From contig VXAA01004298.1 in NCBI GenBank assembly GCA_013399115.1, positions 2,809-66,808 of the forward strand: DNA of 64,000 bases, in the 5' to 3' direction. Of this stretch, positions 13,201 to 23,232 are shown piece by piece; positions within the stretch are counted from its first letter, which is position 1; each line of letters starts with the position of its first letter. The DNA comes from Anseranas semipalmata (Eukaryota; Chordata; Aves; Anseriformes; Anseranatidae). The notes under the pieces were generated by a model, which worked only from the letters and a program-made list of their open reading frames with translations, was not told where the DNA came from and did no database searches. The translations under genes were made by a program, and so were the position numbers.

Positions 13201-14298
13201 GCCTTATAACATTATACTATTTGCTATTTTAGGTAATTAAATCAGCATTGTATCCTTTGTAAAGGGATCAAATTTTAAAGTAAAGAAAATGTCACCTTGT
13301 TCCTTGTGATAGTGAGCTTTCTTTGCAGGCATCTTCTTTCTTACAATGTTTTGAAGTTTTAATTTCATTTTCATAGATTTCAATGTGAAAAATATCAAAC
13401 ATGGAATGCTTACTTAATTTACCCAGTGGACACAGATTTCAGTTAATAAATGTGAATGTTATAATATATTTATTTGTCAGAGCCTGTATGCATATCTATG
13501 TTCGTACCACATGGTAGGATGTTGATGACTTTTTGTTTGTTTTTGTCCAGGAAAATTTATTATATTTGATCCTCCTTTTAAATGGAGATATTTTATAGTT
13601 TCTGTCTGCTGGTCTGTGAGAATTATAGACTACAACTCCACATAGCTATTTGAACCTGAATAAAAGACTTTAACAGTAAATCTGGTAATAGGCTTTAGCT
13701 TCCTGATATAGGAAGTTCACATTCCAATATTCACAGCTCATAGATCATAAAAACATAGTGCTGGGCCTGAAAAAACACCGTAGGCAAGGGCCTGAAAATC
13801 TTCTCTACTCCCTTGCATGTGGGGAGAACCAATACACCTTCCCTTCATACTGCTGCCTGTCACATACTTGGAGATTAATCCTGTCACCTTGTCTGTCTCC
13901 TTTATGTTAAGCAAGTGCAATTTGTTCACTCTTTCATTTTAAGTTCCATTTTCTAGACTGCTTATCATTCTTTCAGATCTCCTTTGGACTCTTTCTAGCT
14001 GATATATATCTTGAAGTTTGGTGTTTGCTTGAGATCTTGTTCAAATGGTACCAACAATGTAGAGGTTGTCCCTGCTAGTCAAGAGCACTGGAAGTGACCA
14101 ATTTTTGACTTGATTTTTTGGGAAGATTATCAATTATTATTTCCAACAACTTAGTTTTATACAAGCGTATAATAATTTTCTTGCCTTTCTCTTTTTTCCT
14201 CAGGGTTTTCAGAGGCAAATTACTGGCACTTACGTTTCCGCTGGTCAGGGGATGCCCCATCAGAGCTTCTGAGGAAATTCAGAAACTATGAGATCTAA
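5118..14298 (+). CDS. DNAJC12: DNAJC12, J-domain co-chaperone (complete, five exons)
   Basis: Joining 5118-5195, 8393-8471, 10461-10600, 12102-12303 and 14204-14298 gives 594 bases and a 197-residue protein, close to the 198 of human DNAJC12. The J domain spans about residues 14-79: it starts YYNLLGCDEL, has the HSP70-activating HPD at 42-44, and ends in RARYDYWRR. A family-typical FQQWEAL segment follows at 87-93. A poorly conserved acidic and polar middle fills about 105-165, and the conserved C-terminus reads YWHLRFRW...ELLRKFRNYEI. There is no signal peptide or membrane segment, so the protein is cytosolic. Known role of the family: HSP70 co-chaperone for phenylalanine, tyrosine and tryptophan hydroxylases; human loss causes hyperphenylalaninaemia. 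All phases agree and no disrupting mutation is seen. The start is the family start; the Kozak context is moderate (G at +4, C at -3). Confidence 0.97.
6235..6248 (+). promoter_or_regulatory. CTCF core-motif match in DNAJC12 intron 1
   Basis: CCAGCAGAGGGCAG fits the CTCF core consensus CCASYAGRKGGCRS at every position. It lies about 1.1 kb downstream of the DNAJC12 start codon, between this promoter and the body of the gene. Occupancy cannot be judged from sequence. Confidence 0.4.
7150..7240. repeat. AT-rich palindrome plus (TA)n microsatellite
   Basis: Two perfect 17-base inverted arms (7150-7166 and 7172-7188) flank a 5-base spacer. Their ends are mixed sequence (TTCTCTG/CAGAGAA) rather than pure AT. 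A short AAT run and a (TA)n tract of about 29 bases (7212-7240) follow. The tract is unstable-looking low-complexity DNA in an intron. Confidence 0.85.
8393..8471 (+). CDS. DNAJC12: DNAJC12 coding exon 2 (HPD exon)
   Basis: Encodes VEQILAEFKIKALECHPDKH plus PGNPKA and one base of the next codon. It carries helix II and the catalytic HPD tripeptide of the J domain (residues 42-44). Acceptor TTTAG|G and donor AG|GTATGT are good matches to consensus. Confidence 0.95.
8472..10460 (+). other. DNAJC12: DNAJC12 intron 2
   Basis: Intron of about 2 kb without recognised coding sequence. Its one notable structure is the pair of adjacent perfect hairpins at 9074-9128. A smaller stem (CTCTCCC/GGGAGAG) lies at 9344-9359, and a T-rich run at 8692-8733. 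Confidence 0.75.
9074..9128. repeat. Two adjacent perfect hairpins
   Basis: The first inverted repeat has perfect 13-base arms (9074-9086 and 9091-9103) and a 4-base loop. The second has perfect 10-base arms (9101-9110 and 9119-9128) and an 8-base loop. The two share the bases ATT at 9101-9103. No known repeat family or RNA class is recognised. Confidence 0.8.
10461..10600 (+). CDS. DNAJC12: DNAJC12 coding exon 3
   Basis: Completes Val53 and runs to Thr99, covering helices III-IV of the J domain (QKLQQAKEIL, ESRARYDYWRR) and the FQQWEAL segment. The frame forces the donor ACG|GTTGGT, which is weak (no A at +3 or +4). Reading through it adds only Val-Gly-Gly-Val before TAA at 10613-10615, giving a potential 103-residue J-domain-only form. 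I recall a short human DNAJC12 isoform of similar size, but cannot confirm equivalence. Confidence 0.93.
10601..12101 (+). other. DNAJC12: DNAJC12 intron 3
   Basis: Intron of 1.5 kb that contains a truncated CR1 copy broken by an N at 11664. The remainder shows no recognised feature. Confidence 0.75.
11600..11815 (-). mobile_element. CR1 LINE 3' fragment, internally deleted at an N
   Basis: The block begins GAATCATAGAA, the reverse complement of the CR1 3' tail, and continues with GGTTGGAAGGGAC, so the element is on the minus strand. After CCCCCTGCCA at 11654-11663 comes a single N at 11664, and then sequence that lies well over 100 bases further into the usual CR1 alignment. The missing middle is probably an assembly collapse rather than a true deletion. 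Confidence 0.85.
12102..12303 (+). CDS. DNAJC12: DNAJC12 coding exon 4 (variable linker)
   Basis: Starts SMHWAVQSKKDQMLE in phase 0 and ends SKTPDSPG-, one base into the Gly167 codon, at a strong donor CAG|GTAAGT. It encodes the polar, asparagine- and glutamate-rich linker that varies most between vertebrates. Only SMHW and the first lysines resemble the human protein closely. Confidence 0.92.
12304..14203 (+). other. DNAJC12: DNAJC12 intron 4
   Basis: Intron of 1.9 kb, AT-rich. Its 3' third carries an old, diverged CR1-like relic (13737-14060). No other exon is recognised. Confidence 0.75.
13737..14060 (-). mobile_element. Ancient CR1-like LINE relic
   Basis: A degraded match in CR1 order. 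It opens with a tail-like CATAGATCATAAAAACATAG, then has GTCACCTTGTCTGTCTCC, then a segment resembling the CR1 stretch about trimmed lists of genes ending TTTCTAGAC...CTTTGGACTCTTTCTAG, then CTTGAAGTTTGGTGT. Heavy divergence suggests an old subfamily. The boundaries are approximate. Confidence 0.5.
14204..14298 (+). CDS. DNAJC12: DNAJC12 coding exon 5 (conserved C-terminus)
   Basis: Encodes the end of Gly167, then FSEANYWHLRFRWSGDAPSE and LLRKFRNYEI with TAA at 14296-14298. It matches the human C-terminus almost exactly from WHLRFRW onwards. Conservation of the last residues fits the reported role of the DNAJC12 C-terminus in client binding. Confidence 0.96.
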
Positions 14299-14411
14299 AA
14301 TGCAAAATACACAGGAGTGTGAGATTGTCTGTTCAACAATTCAGTATTTTTTGCAGCAGCTTTAAGTTATTTGTATTTAGTATTCATTCATTGTGATGTG
14401 AACATTGTTTG

Positions 14412-14417
14412 AATAAA
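14412..14417 (+). terminator. DNAJC12: DNAJC12 polyadenylation signal
   Basis: AATAAA lies 113 bases after the stop codon and is followed by T- and GT-containing sequence, giving a short 3' UTR ending near 14435. Weaker signals further on could give longer transcripts. Confidence 0.7.
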
Positions 14418-14439
14418 TGTTGTCTTAATACTGATCTGT

Positions 14440-17400
14440 TAACACACATTCTATGAGCATTACAGATGGAGGTCTTGTTTAATAAGCAAGCTTTAATAAG
14501 TAAAGCCCTTTTCAGTATTAACATAAAGTAATTTTGTGTAGTTATCTAATATCTTATATATTGTTTCTTGTATTATTAAAATGTTGTGTAGTAAGTAATA
14601 TTTTTCTCAATATTGTGATAAGAATATACTCTCAGTAGAACCAAAAGTCAATCTTAGACTCCAGGATATCGTGCTATTAAGAGGTGATCTTCCAAAAGCT
14701 ATATGAGAATGAACTCTAAACAAAACTGTACTTATTTCTAAACTATGTACTTAGGTTCTCTTCTCTGTTGCGTTGTACTTACTATTGTGATTTGTAATGT
14801 ATGCACGCACAATACTATTGCAAGCTTAACTTGTTGGACAACTGTGATCTTATGATATAAATTAATTAAGAAACTTATTATTATCCAGAAGGTCACTATG
14901 GTGGATCAAGGACTCTTAAAAATCACTTGCATTCTATCTTAACAAGTGAGCTTTTTGCACCAACTATTCATTTTGGAAGGCAGTTCCAGAACCTCACTTT
15001 TCTGCATAGAAACTCTTCTTGTTAAGATTTACTGGTGGACATCTGATACCACTTGAATGTATGCCAGCATTGTCCTGGCTTAGTAGTAAATTCCCTCCCT
15101 GCTGTGGCCTCATAGACAGGGTCATAACAGGGTTTGTATGCTAAATAATGAAGAATCAGACCAGTTAGCATTCATGTGTTTAAAATCTTACATGTCCAGT
15201 TTTTGATGTTTTGGACAAACTTTTCAAATTCTATGTTGTATTTGTTCATTTTACATTTGCTTCCTTCTTTGTAACCGTGGCTAATATGTCAGCTATTGAC
15301 ATTGTGCTTTTCTGTAGGTGAGTAATTCCATCAGTAATTCCAACAAATAAAACTACATACATACAGAAAGGGTTGCTTTCATTTCTTAAGTGAAATCCTC
15401 TACCCACCACAGAGATCCCTCTTGAATTTCTTTTCACTTGTCCCATCAGTGGGGAAATCCTTAAGGGAGTCTGGTTATAAATCCTGGGTCCTCCATGGAA
15501 AGTCTAATCTGAAAAACTGAAGTCTTCTCTCAGCGTGGAAACAATACTAAATCTGTCTCCCCCAGCGTGACACATTTGGTCTTGCCATGCAGTGGCATGA
15601 TGTGCTGCCTGATGTACCATGCTTCTCCTGTTTGGTGCCTGTTTGCTACAAACTGTAACACAAGTACCTACCAACACAACCCAGATAATGTGTACACCTT
15701 ATTAGCTTCATTAGTATTATTCTGGTGCCAGTTTTCTTTACAGGGGCTGATACCAGTGTTGACTCTGGTTCTGTTTGCACCCATCTATATGTAAAAGCTC
15801 AAGGTCATGCTGTTCTGTTGTTACAGCTACACTGATCCTAGCTTTGATGGCATCAGTAGTGATAGCTATTTTTACAGCACATAAACCTGTTGATCCAAAA
15901 TGTTTTATTATTCTAGATGCTTTTCCCTTGTATATTTTGCACCTGAAAACATTATAGACACAATAGTAGTAATCCTCTGTAATATCTGCTAAATGTGATT
16001 ACATATTTTCTTCTAGTGCATATACTGTTTTCCTTTATAGAAAGGTACATGCTCAAGACTTTGAGTCCATTTTATCAGAGAGGGACTGTAAATAATTGCA
16101 ACACTGGGAACAGAGGAAACACTAGTCCATGTGAAGGATACAAAGTAACAGGGTACAATTTTTCTCTCTTTTACAAAAAGATGGAAATGCAACCAGCTGG
16201 AATACCTTGGATCAGATGACAGCTCAGAGTCTTCCCTCCCCGTTTCGCTTGCTCTTAAAGGTAAAAGGGGGTACTTTGAGGGATGATTTAGCACCTAACC
16301 AGGTGGTTTCCCTTGACACGTGAGTATACCATAGGCCTTTGAAAAGACATTTCTCATGTCACTAAAACTGGGCTGTTTTGGCAAAGCACCTTTGGATATT
16401 TGTTACAGATTAATAGCTGCAGATATTTGGAAGATTCTTAGCCCCAGAAAAGCCAATGGCAAAACTTGCATTTTGCAATATACCTGCTAGAGATCAATAA
16501 TCTTACTCATATTTGCCCTAGTGAAAGAGGAAGATTATTAACTGATGCTCTAGTATATTGATACGGACAGTTCTTATACTTACATAGATATTTAACTTGA
16601 AAGGTCCAATTTTCTGTGTTTCTCAACTAGGGGTGAATTAACCTATTCCAAGCAGAGCAAGCCCAGCAGTACTGGAAAGCAGGAGGAAGCTGTGCAGCCT
16701 GTTTCGCTTCTGGGACTGTATTGGTGGAACCTGACCTGCTGGCCAGCAAGAACAGTTAACTGGAATAAGTGGGCACCCCAGTTCTCCCTCAGGTTAGAAA
16801 GGAAAACAATAAACACCCAACAAATTACTGTGTTAGATGATTCTGGACCTTACCCACCCCTCCCCAAGCAGAAGCTGTGTTTTTTGTTTGTTTTTAGTAT
16901 GTATAGTGGTTTTAGAAGTCTTGTTGCCAGTAGCATTAAAAGATCCAGTAAACGTCCCACATGACATTACTCATGATAATGTGGTGCCTTGGCCTCTGCA
17001 GTTAACATACTTTATGTGCTTAAATATAAATTGGCACAGGGGTTGTAAGCTGGGTCTCTCAAGCTTTGAAAAGATGTGATTATGACAGTCAGGTACATGT
17101 GGCTTTTTAGGAGCCAAAGGAAGAATTTAACTTCCTCTGCAAAATGGGGGACAGCTGCAAAAGAATGCAGGTAATGTATTTGGGTCTGTGAACCACAAGC
17201 TTGGAAGAGGGTAGACAGCTGCAAGGATGGGGGAGTAAAGTCCCATTTTCCTCTTTAGCACTTCCTATGAGTTGTTTAAGTAGATAACAAAGTGTCCTGA
17301 ACCTGCTGCGTATCTGAGGGGTCTGACTTGCTGTGTCTGGTATTATATAAAATTAATATATCCTTAATTCCTGCTGTAATTCCTGGTTTTGTGCAAATGC

Positions 17401-20400
17401 TGAATATGTAAGACTTAGAACGTTCTAGTTCTTCACAAACTTCTTGTTTTGCCAAGTGTTTTGCCAACATTTCCCAAGTGGCAATGTAAAAATTAAAATG
17501 TTGATGATGAATACAAATAGTATAGGACTTAAAACCTCAAGCTGGGTAATGCCGAAGGATAGGTAAGGTCATTTCCTGAATGCTTGTTTTATTCTTCAGG
17601 AGAGACAGGAAAAAAAGGCAGTTTATATGCTCTATACTAGAAGTAAGTATCCTGATGATTAAAACAGATACTGACTAGCTTTAATTTCCTGAGCACGAAC
17701 ATTGCTATCGTACACTTTCATATCCTGAAATGAGACAAGACTGCTGGGAAGGTAAGCAGCAAAGCTGTTATAAAGCTGGTGAAATTACACAGCGGAAGAT
17801 AAAGCAACTCAGTAAGTCGTCAGCCTCTGTCCCTGTCAGATGGGGTGATACTTATCAGTTAGTTTATGGTGTGTTTTTTTTTTTTTTTTTTATTGCAGCT
17901 CAGTGTATGTGCTTGTCCTGAAGTTATGAGAATCACCAAGCCTCCCCCTTGACATAGACGCTGCATATGTTTGGTCTTTCACCTTCAGTATATTAGTCTC
18001 TTCTTCCTTCCACGTTAATGAAGATGAGACTCCTCAGGCGCTCTGTCTGTCCCAGCTTTGAAAGGCTTGCGTCTGAGTAATTACAGCACTGCACAATATA
18101 GAGAATGGGAAGCTTTGGAAGTCTTAGGTCTCTGGTGTGTATCATAATCAGTCACAGGCGATGGATGTTGGAGAAAACTTGTTTATTTTTTTCCCCTCTG
18201 TAGCATCTTCACAGTGGTTTGTTTTTGCTCCCTTCTTTTGGTGGGGCAGCAAAGATGAGGGGCTACTTCCAAAATATAAGATTTGCTGCCAATATTCAGA
18301 TTTCCAGTCTTGATGTGCAATGTAGTTCTCGGTGTTTTGCACAAAAAGATTTGCTTGCTTCTTTGGCAAAACTGCTTCTCTGAAGACATCAAATGACTCT
18401 TGGCACCCAGGGCCTACAGTTCTAAGGAGATGGAGTTTGACTCAGGAGTCAATCCTTACAAAAACTGGATGTACCTCATCAGGACTGTCAGAGCTGGTCC
18501 TTTACTAGCAGTTAATTTCCTAGCAGTTAAGCAGTTAATATTGCCCCCCAGATTTCTGCCGGGTGTAGGATTGCCAGCTCCCCCCTTTCTGATCCAACAA
18601 CGTTGTGTGCATGATACCCAGAGGAAGGCGGGGCAGGAGCATGAGAAGAAAGATTCAGAGGAGTAACAGACTGTTCCAGCTGCTTGCGCCTTGGTGCCTT
18701 TGGTATTTTGCTCCAGGTAGTCCTCACTTCCAAAGGACCTGAGTCCTCCCCAGAACTCCCACATCCATCCCTTGACCTGCCAGTGCCAAAGGACAAGGCT
18801 TATTCTTTCAGTACGGATAGCTGATGATAAAAAGAAACATGGGTATCTTAAGCATCCCTCTGCTAGACGCACCCTGAGCCAGCTTTGGGGCAGAAGATTG
18901 CACAGATATATGGAGCAGTATCATGCTGAGCCCACATGTAACGTTTGGGGCCTGGACTCCAGAACCAGATTCATTACTGCCTTGCTTTTTCTAACTGTTA
19001 TAGCTGAGGTTTAAAAAGGGAAGCAAACCAGAACAGTAGCACTTTAGCTCTCTGCTACAAAATGGATGAAAATTGAAAGGAGTCTAGAAGAGAGACCTGA
19101 ACCCAGGACTGTAGTGCTGCTGATGTGCATATAGGTTTAGCAGACTGTTTGGCAGTCCTTACTTACTTTCTTCTGTAACTACCCAAAAAAAACCAACAAC
19201 AACCAACGAACCAACCAAAAAAAAAAAAACCCACACAAAAAACCCAACCCCTTATGAAAAATAACTGCAATTAAAACCATACAGCTTCCCCCCTGCAGTG
19301 CCTTGATGGGAACATTTTTATAAATCTTGCTTAAGGGTGAGGGTGGGAAATAACTTGGGTGTTTGCTGCTGCTCTTTTATGTTTCAGCTGCAAACTTTAC
19401 GGAAAATCACTTTCAAGTAGGAAAGTTTCATCAAATACAAATACGTCGTCGGACAAGAAGATTTGTGCTGCTATTCTGACAGACATTTTTCAATACAAAA
19501 TTTAAAATAACCCTATCTTTTGGTGTTGGTCATTTGACATTTTCATCACTAGCGAGGTTCCATTGGAAGGATGTCTTGAAGATGAGATCTTCCTAATGAC
19601 TATTTGTTGGGTTGGTGCTTTCTCTTCAGATCCATTAAAGCAATGAAACATGTCTTTTTGAAATAAGAGACTTAAAGTGGTCAGTACAAAACTGGGAACA
19701 ATTTCAGTGATGTAGTGAAAAAGATGGACTTAGTAGAAAGCCCGCCCACTGGGTTTTGCATTTTGACTCTTTCAAAACTTTTTATTAATTTGGAATGCTA
19801 CCCAAAACTGCATTACACAAAACAGAGCTTTTCTCATCTGTTCCATATTAGCAGGGTGGGTGGGATCTTCAAGTTATAAAACAACAAAAGAGAGTTTACA
19901 TTCTTGACAGATTAAACAAAATGAGGTCCTCTATATGGAAAAGAAGTTATGTTTTGGGTTTCTTCTTTAATTGTTATTTGAAACTTGCACACTCTTTGAA
20001 AATTGTATATGCATGTGAGCAGAAAGCTGTAAATGACAGGATCCCCTTACTGGAGATCTAGGAGTAATCAGCTCAGCTTCCTTCAGGAAAAGGTAAGTGT
20101 GATGGAGGAAATGCAGTCAATACAGAGTAGTCTGCTGCCAGCAAGAGTTTACTTGTTTTGTATCAGCTGTAAGACATGGGGGAGGAGAATACCCCTCTGG
20201 GCAGATCAGCACACTGTATGTAATGTGCTGGACTAATCCTGAGCTTTGCACTCGGACAGTGTCTCTTCTGGCCACAGAGGCCCAGGACACTGAGCTGTGG
20301 GGAGAGCACTGACCCCAGCACCCCCTTCTCCCACCTCCGTCAAGTGCTGGTTTTCATGAAATGCTGGAAATTTGCCCTGTGACCTACTGCTGCTTTGGTG

Positions 20401-20555
20401 CTACTTTCTTGACAAAAACAGAGGAGCGGTGTGGAAGCACTACCTAATGAGTTGCAATAGAATAAATACTAGAGAATGCTTCTAGTTGCTGCGGAGTCAC
20501 GTTCAACAGCAAAAGAAACCCTGAGGAGCAAAGCCGGGACGTTAGAAAGAACCGG
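14440..20555. other. Intergenic region between DNAJC12 and the tRNA gene
   Basis: No recognised gene. The stretch holds a T18 tract (17874-17891) and an A/C-rich low-complexity run (19182-19252). 18400-18900 is somewhat GC-richer and open in several frames on both strands, including 138 codons on minus (18456-18872). None of these frames looks like a known protein, and overlapping openness in many frames argues against coding. Confidence 0.5.
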
Positions 20556-20560
20556 AAAAA
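20556..20560 (-). terminator. RNA polymerase III terminator of tRNA-Ser
   Basis: A run of five T on the minus strand begins 17 bases beyond the tRNA 3' end, the usual kind of Pol III stop. Confidence 0.8.
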
Positions 20561-20576
20561 GTAACCCCCACCGGGC

Positions 20577-20658
20577 CGCAGCGAGCAGGGTTCGAACCTG
20601 CGCGGGGAGACCCCATTGGATTTCAAGTCCAACGCCTTAACCACTCGGCCATCGCTGC
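20577..20658 (-). tRNA. tRNA-Ser(UGA): tRNA-Ser (anticodon UGA)
   Basis: Read on the minus strand, the 82-base sequence folds into a complete type II tRNA. The acceptor pairs GCAGCGA with TCGCTGC and has discriminator G. The A box is TGGCCGAGTGGTTAAGGCG. The anticodon arm is TTGGA-CTTGAAA-TCCAA with anticodon TGA (plus positions 20623-20625). The long variable arm GGGGTCTCCCC is diagnostic for serine, and the B box is GGTTCGAACCC. There is no intron. As I recall the human gene, the sequence is essentially the same. It decodes UCA codons. Both internal promoter boxes are intact and a T5 terminator follows, so it is probably functional. Confidence 0.98.
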
Positions 20659-20669
20659 TGCTGGTAGCG

Positions 20670-20905
20670 ATAGGTCCGGGCAGAACTCCTTACGCAGCCT
20701 TCCTGCCGCGGCGCGCCCCGCCCCGAGCACGGGGAGCAGCCAATGGGAGCCGCCGCCGCTCCACGCCCCGCCTCCGCCACAGCCGGCGGGGCCAACCGGG
20801 CGCGGCCGGGGGGGGGGCCACGGCGGTTCTCCGCCCGTGCCTCGGAAGCAGGCCGCGTCCGGACAGCGACCTCTCGCTGCCGAAGGTGCCCAGCTTCGGG
20901 CCAAG
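20670..20905. promoter_or_regulatory. CpG-rich promoter-like patch upstream of tRNA-Ser
   Basis: This short GC- and CpG-rich block has GC boxes at about 20714-20724 and 20764-20772 and a CCAAT box at 20740-20744. It lies immediately upstream of the minus-strand tRNA. It may simply keep the tRNA locus open, or act as a Pol II promoter for an unannotated transcript or a distal CTNNA3 start. Open frames here are a by-product of high GC content. Confidence 0.45.
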
Positions 20906-22700
20906 TACCTATCTGTCAGGCGCTGCGTTGGTTTTTACCACGGTGCTATTTTACATCTTATTCTGGTTTTACTAATTCTGATCTATTACAAAATTTCTCC
21001 ACCATATGACTTTTTTAAAGAGATTTTTTCTTTTTTTTTCTTTTTTTTTTAACAAGAGCTAGAGTGTTATGGATGAGTGTAATCCCCCCCAGTTTTTTTT
21101 GTATGAGTTATTGACCTGAATAATTCCTTAATCCAGCAATTTTTGGTACTGCAGAAAGCTTACAAAGATCTGAAAATAGGCTCAGCAATTTAGTTTTAGG
21201 ACTTCTCTTGAACTTGAGCTGGGGAATGTAGAGGAGAGATGGACGTCAGAAAGCACAGGCGGGTCTGTAATTTTAGAGAAGAACTCAGTCATTTTGTTTT
21301 ACTTCAGCAACACTTACTGAATTCTCTACCATTTGAATTTCAGTTAATACAGCTAAAAAGCTGTAGTTCTTGAATCCTTATTTTTACACACCTGCCATTA
21401 GCAATGAGGAGTTTGGCTAGTTCTAGGCCACTGCACCTGGGACTCTGCTCAGTTCCACATAGGAAAACCAGCGGAGAATTGAAGACACAGGTGGTTTGGT
21501 TTTCTGCAGTTGTGTGCGGGCTGGTTGTGCTAACAAACTTTTAATTGCCCCACTAGAGCAGACAGTAAAAGGCTGTTTGGTACAGAAAACTTGATACTAT
21601 GTGTTAGGGATTATTTTTTTTTCCTGCCCTTAACTGTATAGGGTTCAATGTCACTGGTATTATTTGTATATTTTTTCTTTCTCTCCGGTGTGTCTTTTAG
21701 TGTTATTGTAGATATATTTAAAAAAAAGATCCCAAACTTCATTTTGAGTTCATGCTTGTGCTGATTAATGTTTTAGATGAGGAATATTTCAAAAACATAT
21801 AAAAAGGTTCTATTATCCTTTTTATCCTACATTGTATCCCCCTATCCAACTCATTAGTTCAGCATCATAATGTTCTTTGTTTAAATTCCTGGTTGTTTAA
21901 TATGATGTTTTGCTGATGTCCGTGTAGTTTTGTATGTTTAGGTAAGGCTCTCACAAGCTGTATTATGCCTGATAAGATCCTGTCTTTATAAGCCCTTAGC
22001 TTGTACCTGGTTGCATAGACACAAACGTGGAAAACATGATTATACCAAATTCTTATTGTTATGTAAACAGCAATTGCTCAGTAAATAGCAAATGCCTGAG
22101 GAGCAGGGTGAGGAGAAGTGTGCCTTCAGTATGGGCTAGTATAGCCAAGGGGAACTTACTAAAGAAAATAAATAAATAGAAGTGGACAGTCAGAGATCAT
22201 GTTGGTGGAGAAACAGGTATTTGTCTGGTGTAAATGCCAGAAAAGACTTACTGGGTCTCTTACTACAAATTTTGTTTCATTGTTTTTCTTGATTCAAAGA
22301 CAAGGAGCAAAGCTGCTGCTACTACTATACTAATGGATCTGCTGCAGATTTACTTTCTTTACAGAAAATAAGACTACTTGAAATCCACACAAGTAGTAAC
22401 TTGTTTTAGGAAGACACTATGAAACGTATGAACATTTTTACTATTCAAAGTCAAAGGAAACTGTATTATAACACATCAAAGTTCAGATTTGGTAATACCC
22501 TGTCAAGTAAGTGTATTTGTTCTAGCCATTTCTAAGGGAATCTAGCCATTTTCTAAGGGAATTGAACCACAGCTGTCTGGTTTTTTGTGTGTTTTTTGTT
22601 TATTTATTTTTATTTTTTGTTGTTGAGATTTTTTTTTTTTCCCTGGACAGAAATTTATGCATATGTGCTATATATTGGTCTTTAGATGCTTCATATAGGT
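20906..22700. other. Intergenic stretch, no gene recognised
   Basis: AT-rich sequence with T runs (21028-21051, 22628-22641) and one imperfect tandem duplication of about 20 bases (22521-22540 and 22541-22561). Nothing coding is recognised. Confidence 0.5.
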
Positions 22701-23232
22701 ATTTCATAGAATTATAGAATCACGGAATGGTTTGGGTTGGAAGGGACCTTAAAGCCCATGCAGTTCCAACCCCCTGCTGTGGGCAGGAACACCTCCCACC
22801 AGACCAGGCTGCCCAAAGCCCCATCCAGCCTGGCCTTGGGCACTGCCAGGGATGTGGAACAGCCTGTTCGTGCCTCAGCACCCTCACAGCAAAGAATTTC
22901 TTCCTTAAGTCTAAGCTAAATCTACCTTCTTTTANGGTTTGGGTTGGAAGGGACCTTAAAGCCCATGCAGTTCCAACCCCCTGCTGTGGGCAGGAACACC
23001 TCCCACCAGACCAGGCTGCCCAAAGCCCCATCCAGCCTGGCCTTGGGCACTGCCAGGGATGTGGAACAGCCTGTTCGTGCCTCAGCACCCTCACAGCAAA
23101 GAATTTCTTCCTTAAGTCTAAGCTAAATCTACCTTCTTTTAATTTAAAACCGCTACCCCTTGTCCTATCACAACATTCCCTGATAACAAGTCCCACCCCA
23201 GCTTTCCTGTAGGCCCCCTTTAAGTACTGGAG
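22701..23232 (-). mobile_element. CR1 LINE 3' fragment containing a false duplication
   Basis: It begins with CATAGAATTATAGAATC, the reverse-complemented CR1 tail, then GGTTTGGGTTGGAAGGGACC and the well-known CR1 3' region, ending near CCCCTTTAAGTACTGG. It is in minus orientation. The apparent length is inflated by a repeated 206-base block around an N at 22935; the real insertion is about 325 bases. Long open frames across it are artefacts. Confidence 0.92.
22729..23141. repeat. Identical 206-bp direct duplication joined by one N
   Basis: 22729-22934 and 22936-23141 are identical by direct comparison, and a single N separates them. This is the signature of two overlapping contig ends placed side by side without merging. 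Confidence 0.93.

Noticed and set aside
18456..18872. 138-codon minus-strand open frame
   Set aside because: No family resemblance, no splice or polyadenylation context, and other frames of the same segment are open too, as expected from its base composition.
20444..20904. Several open frames over and beside the tRNA gene (MAEWLRRW... and similar)
   Set aside because: They are translations of the tRNA-Ser sequence and of the adjoining CpG-rich patch, a known class of false proteins.
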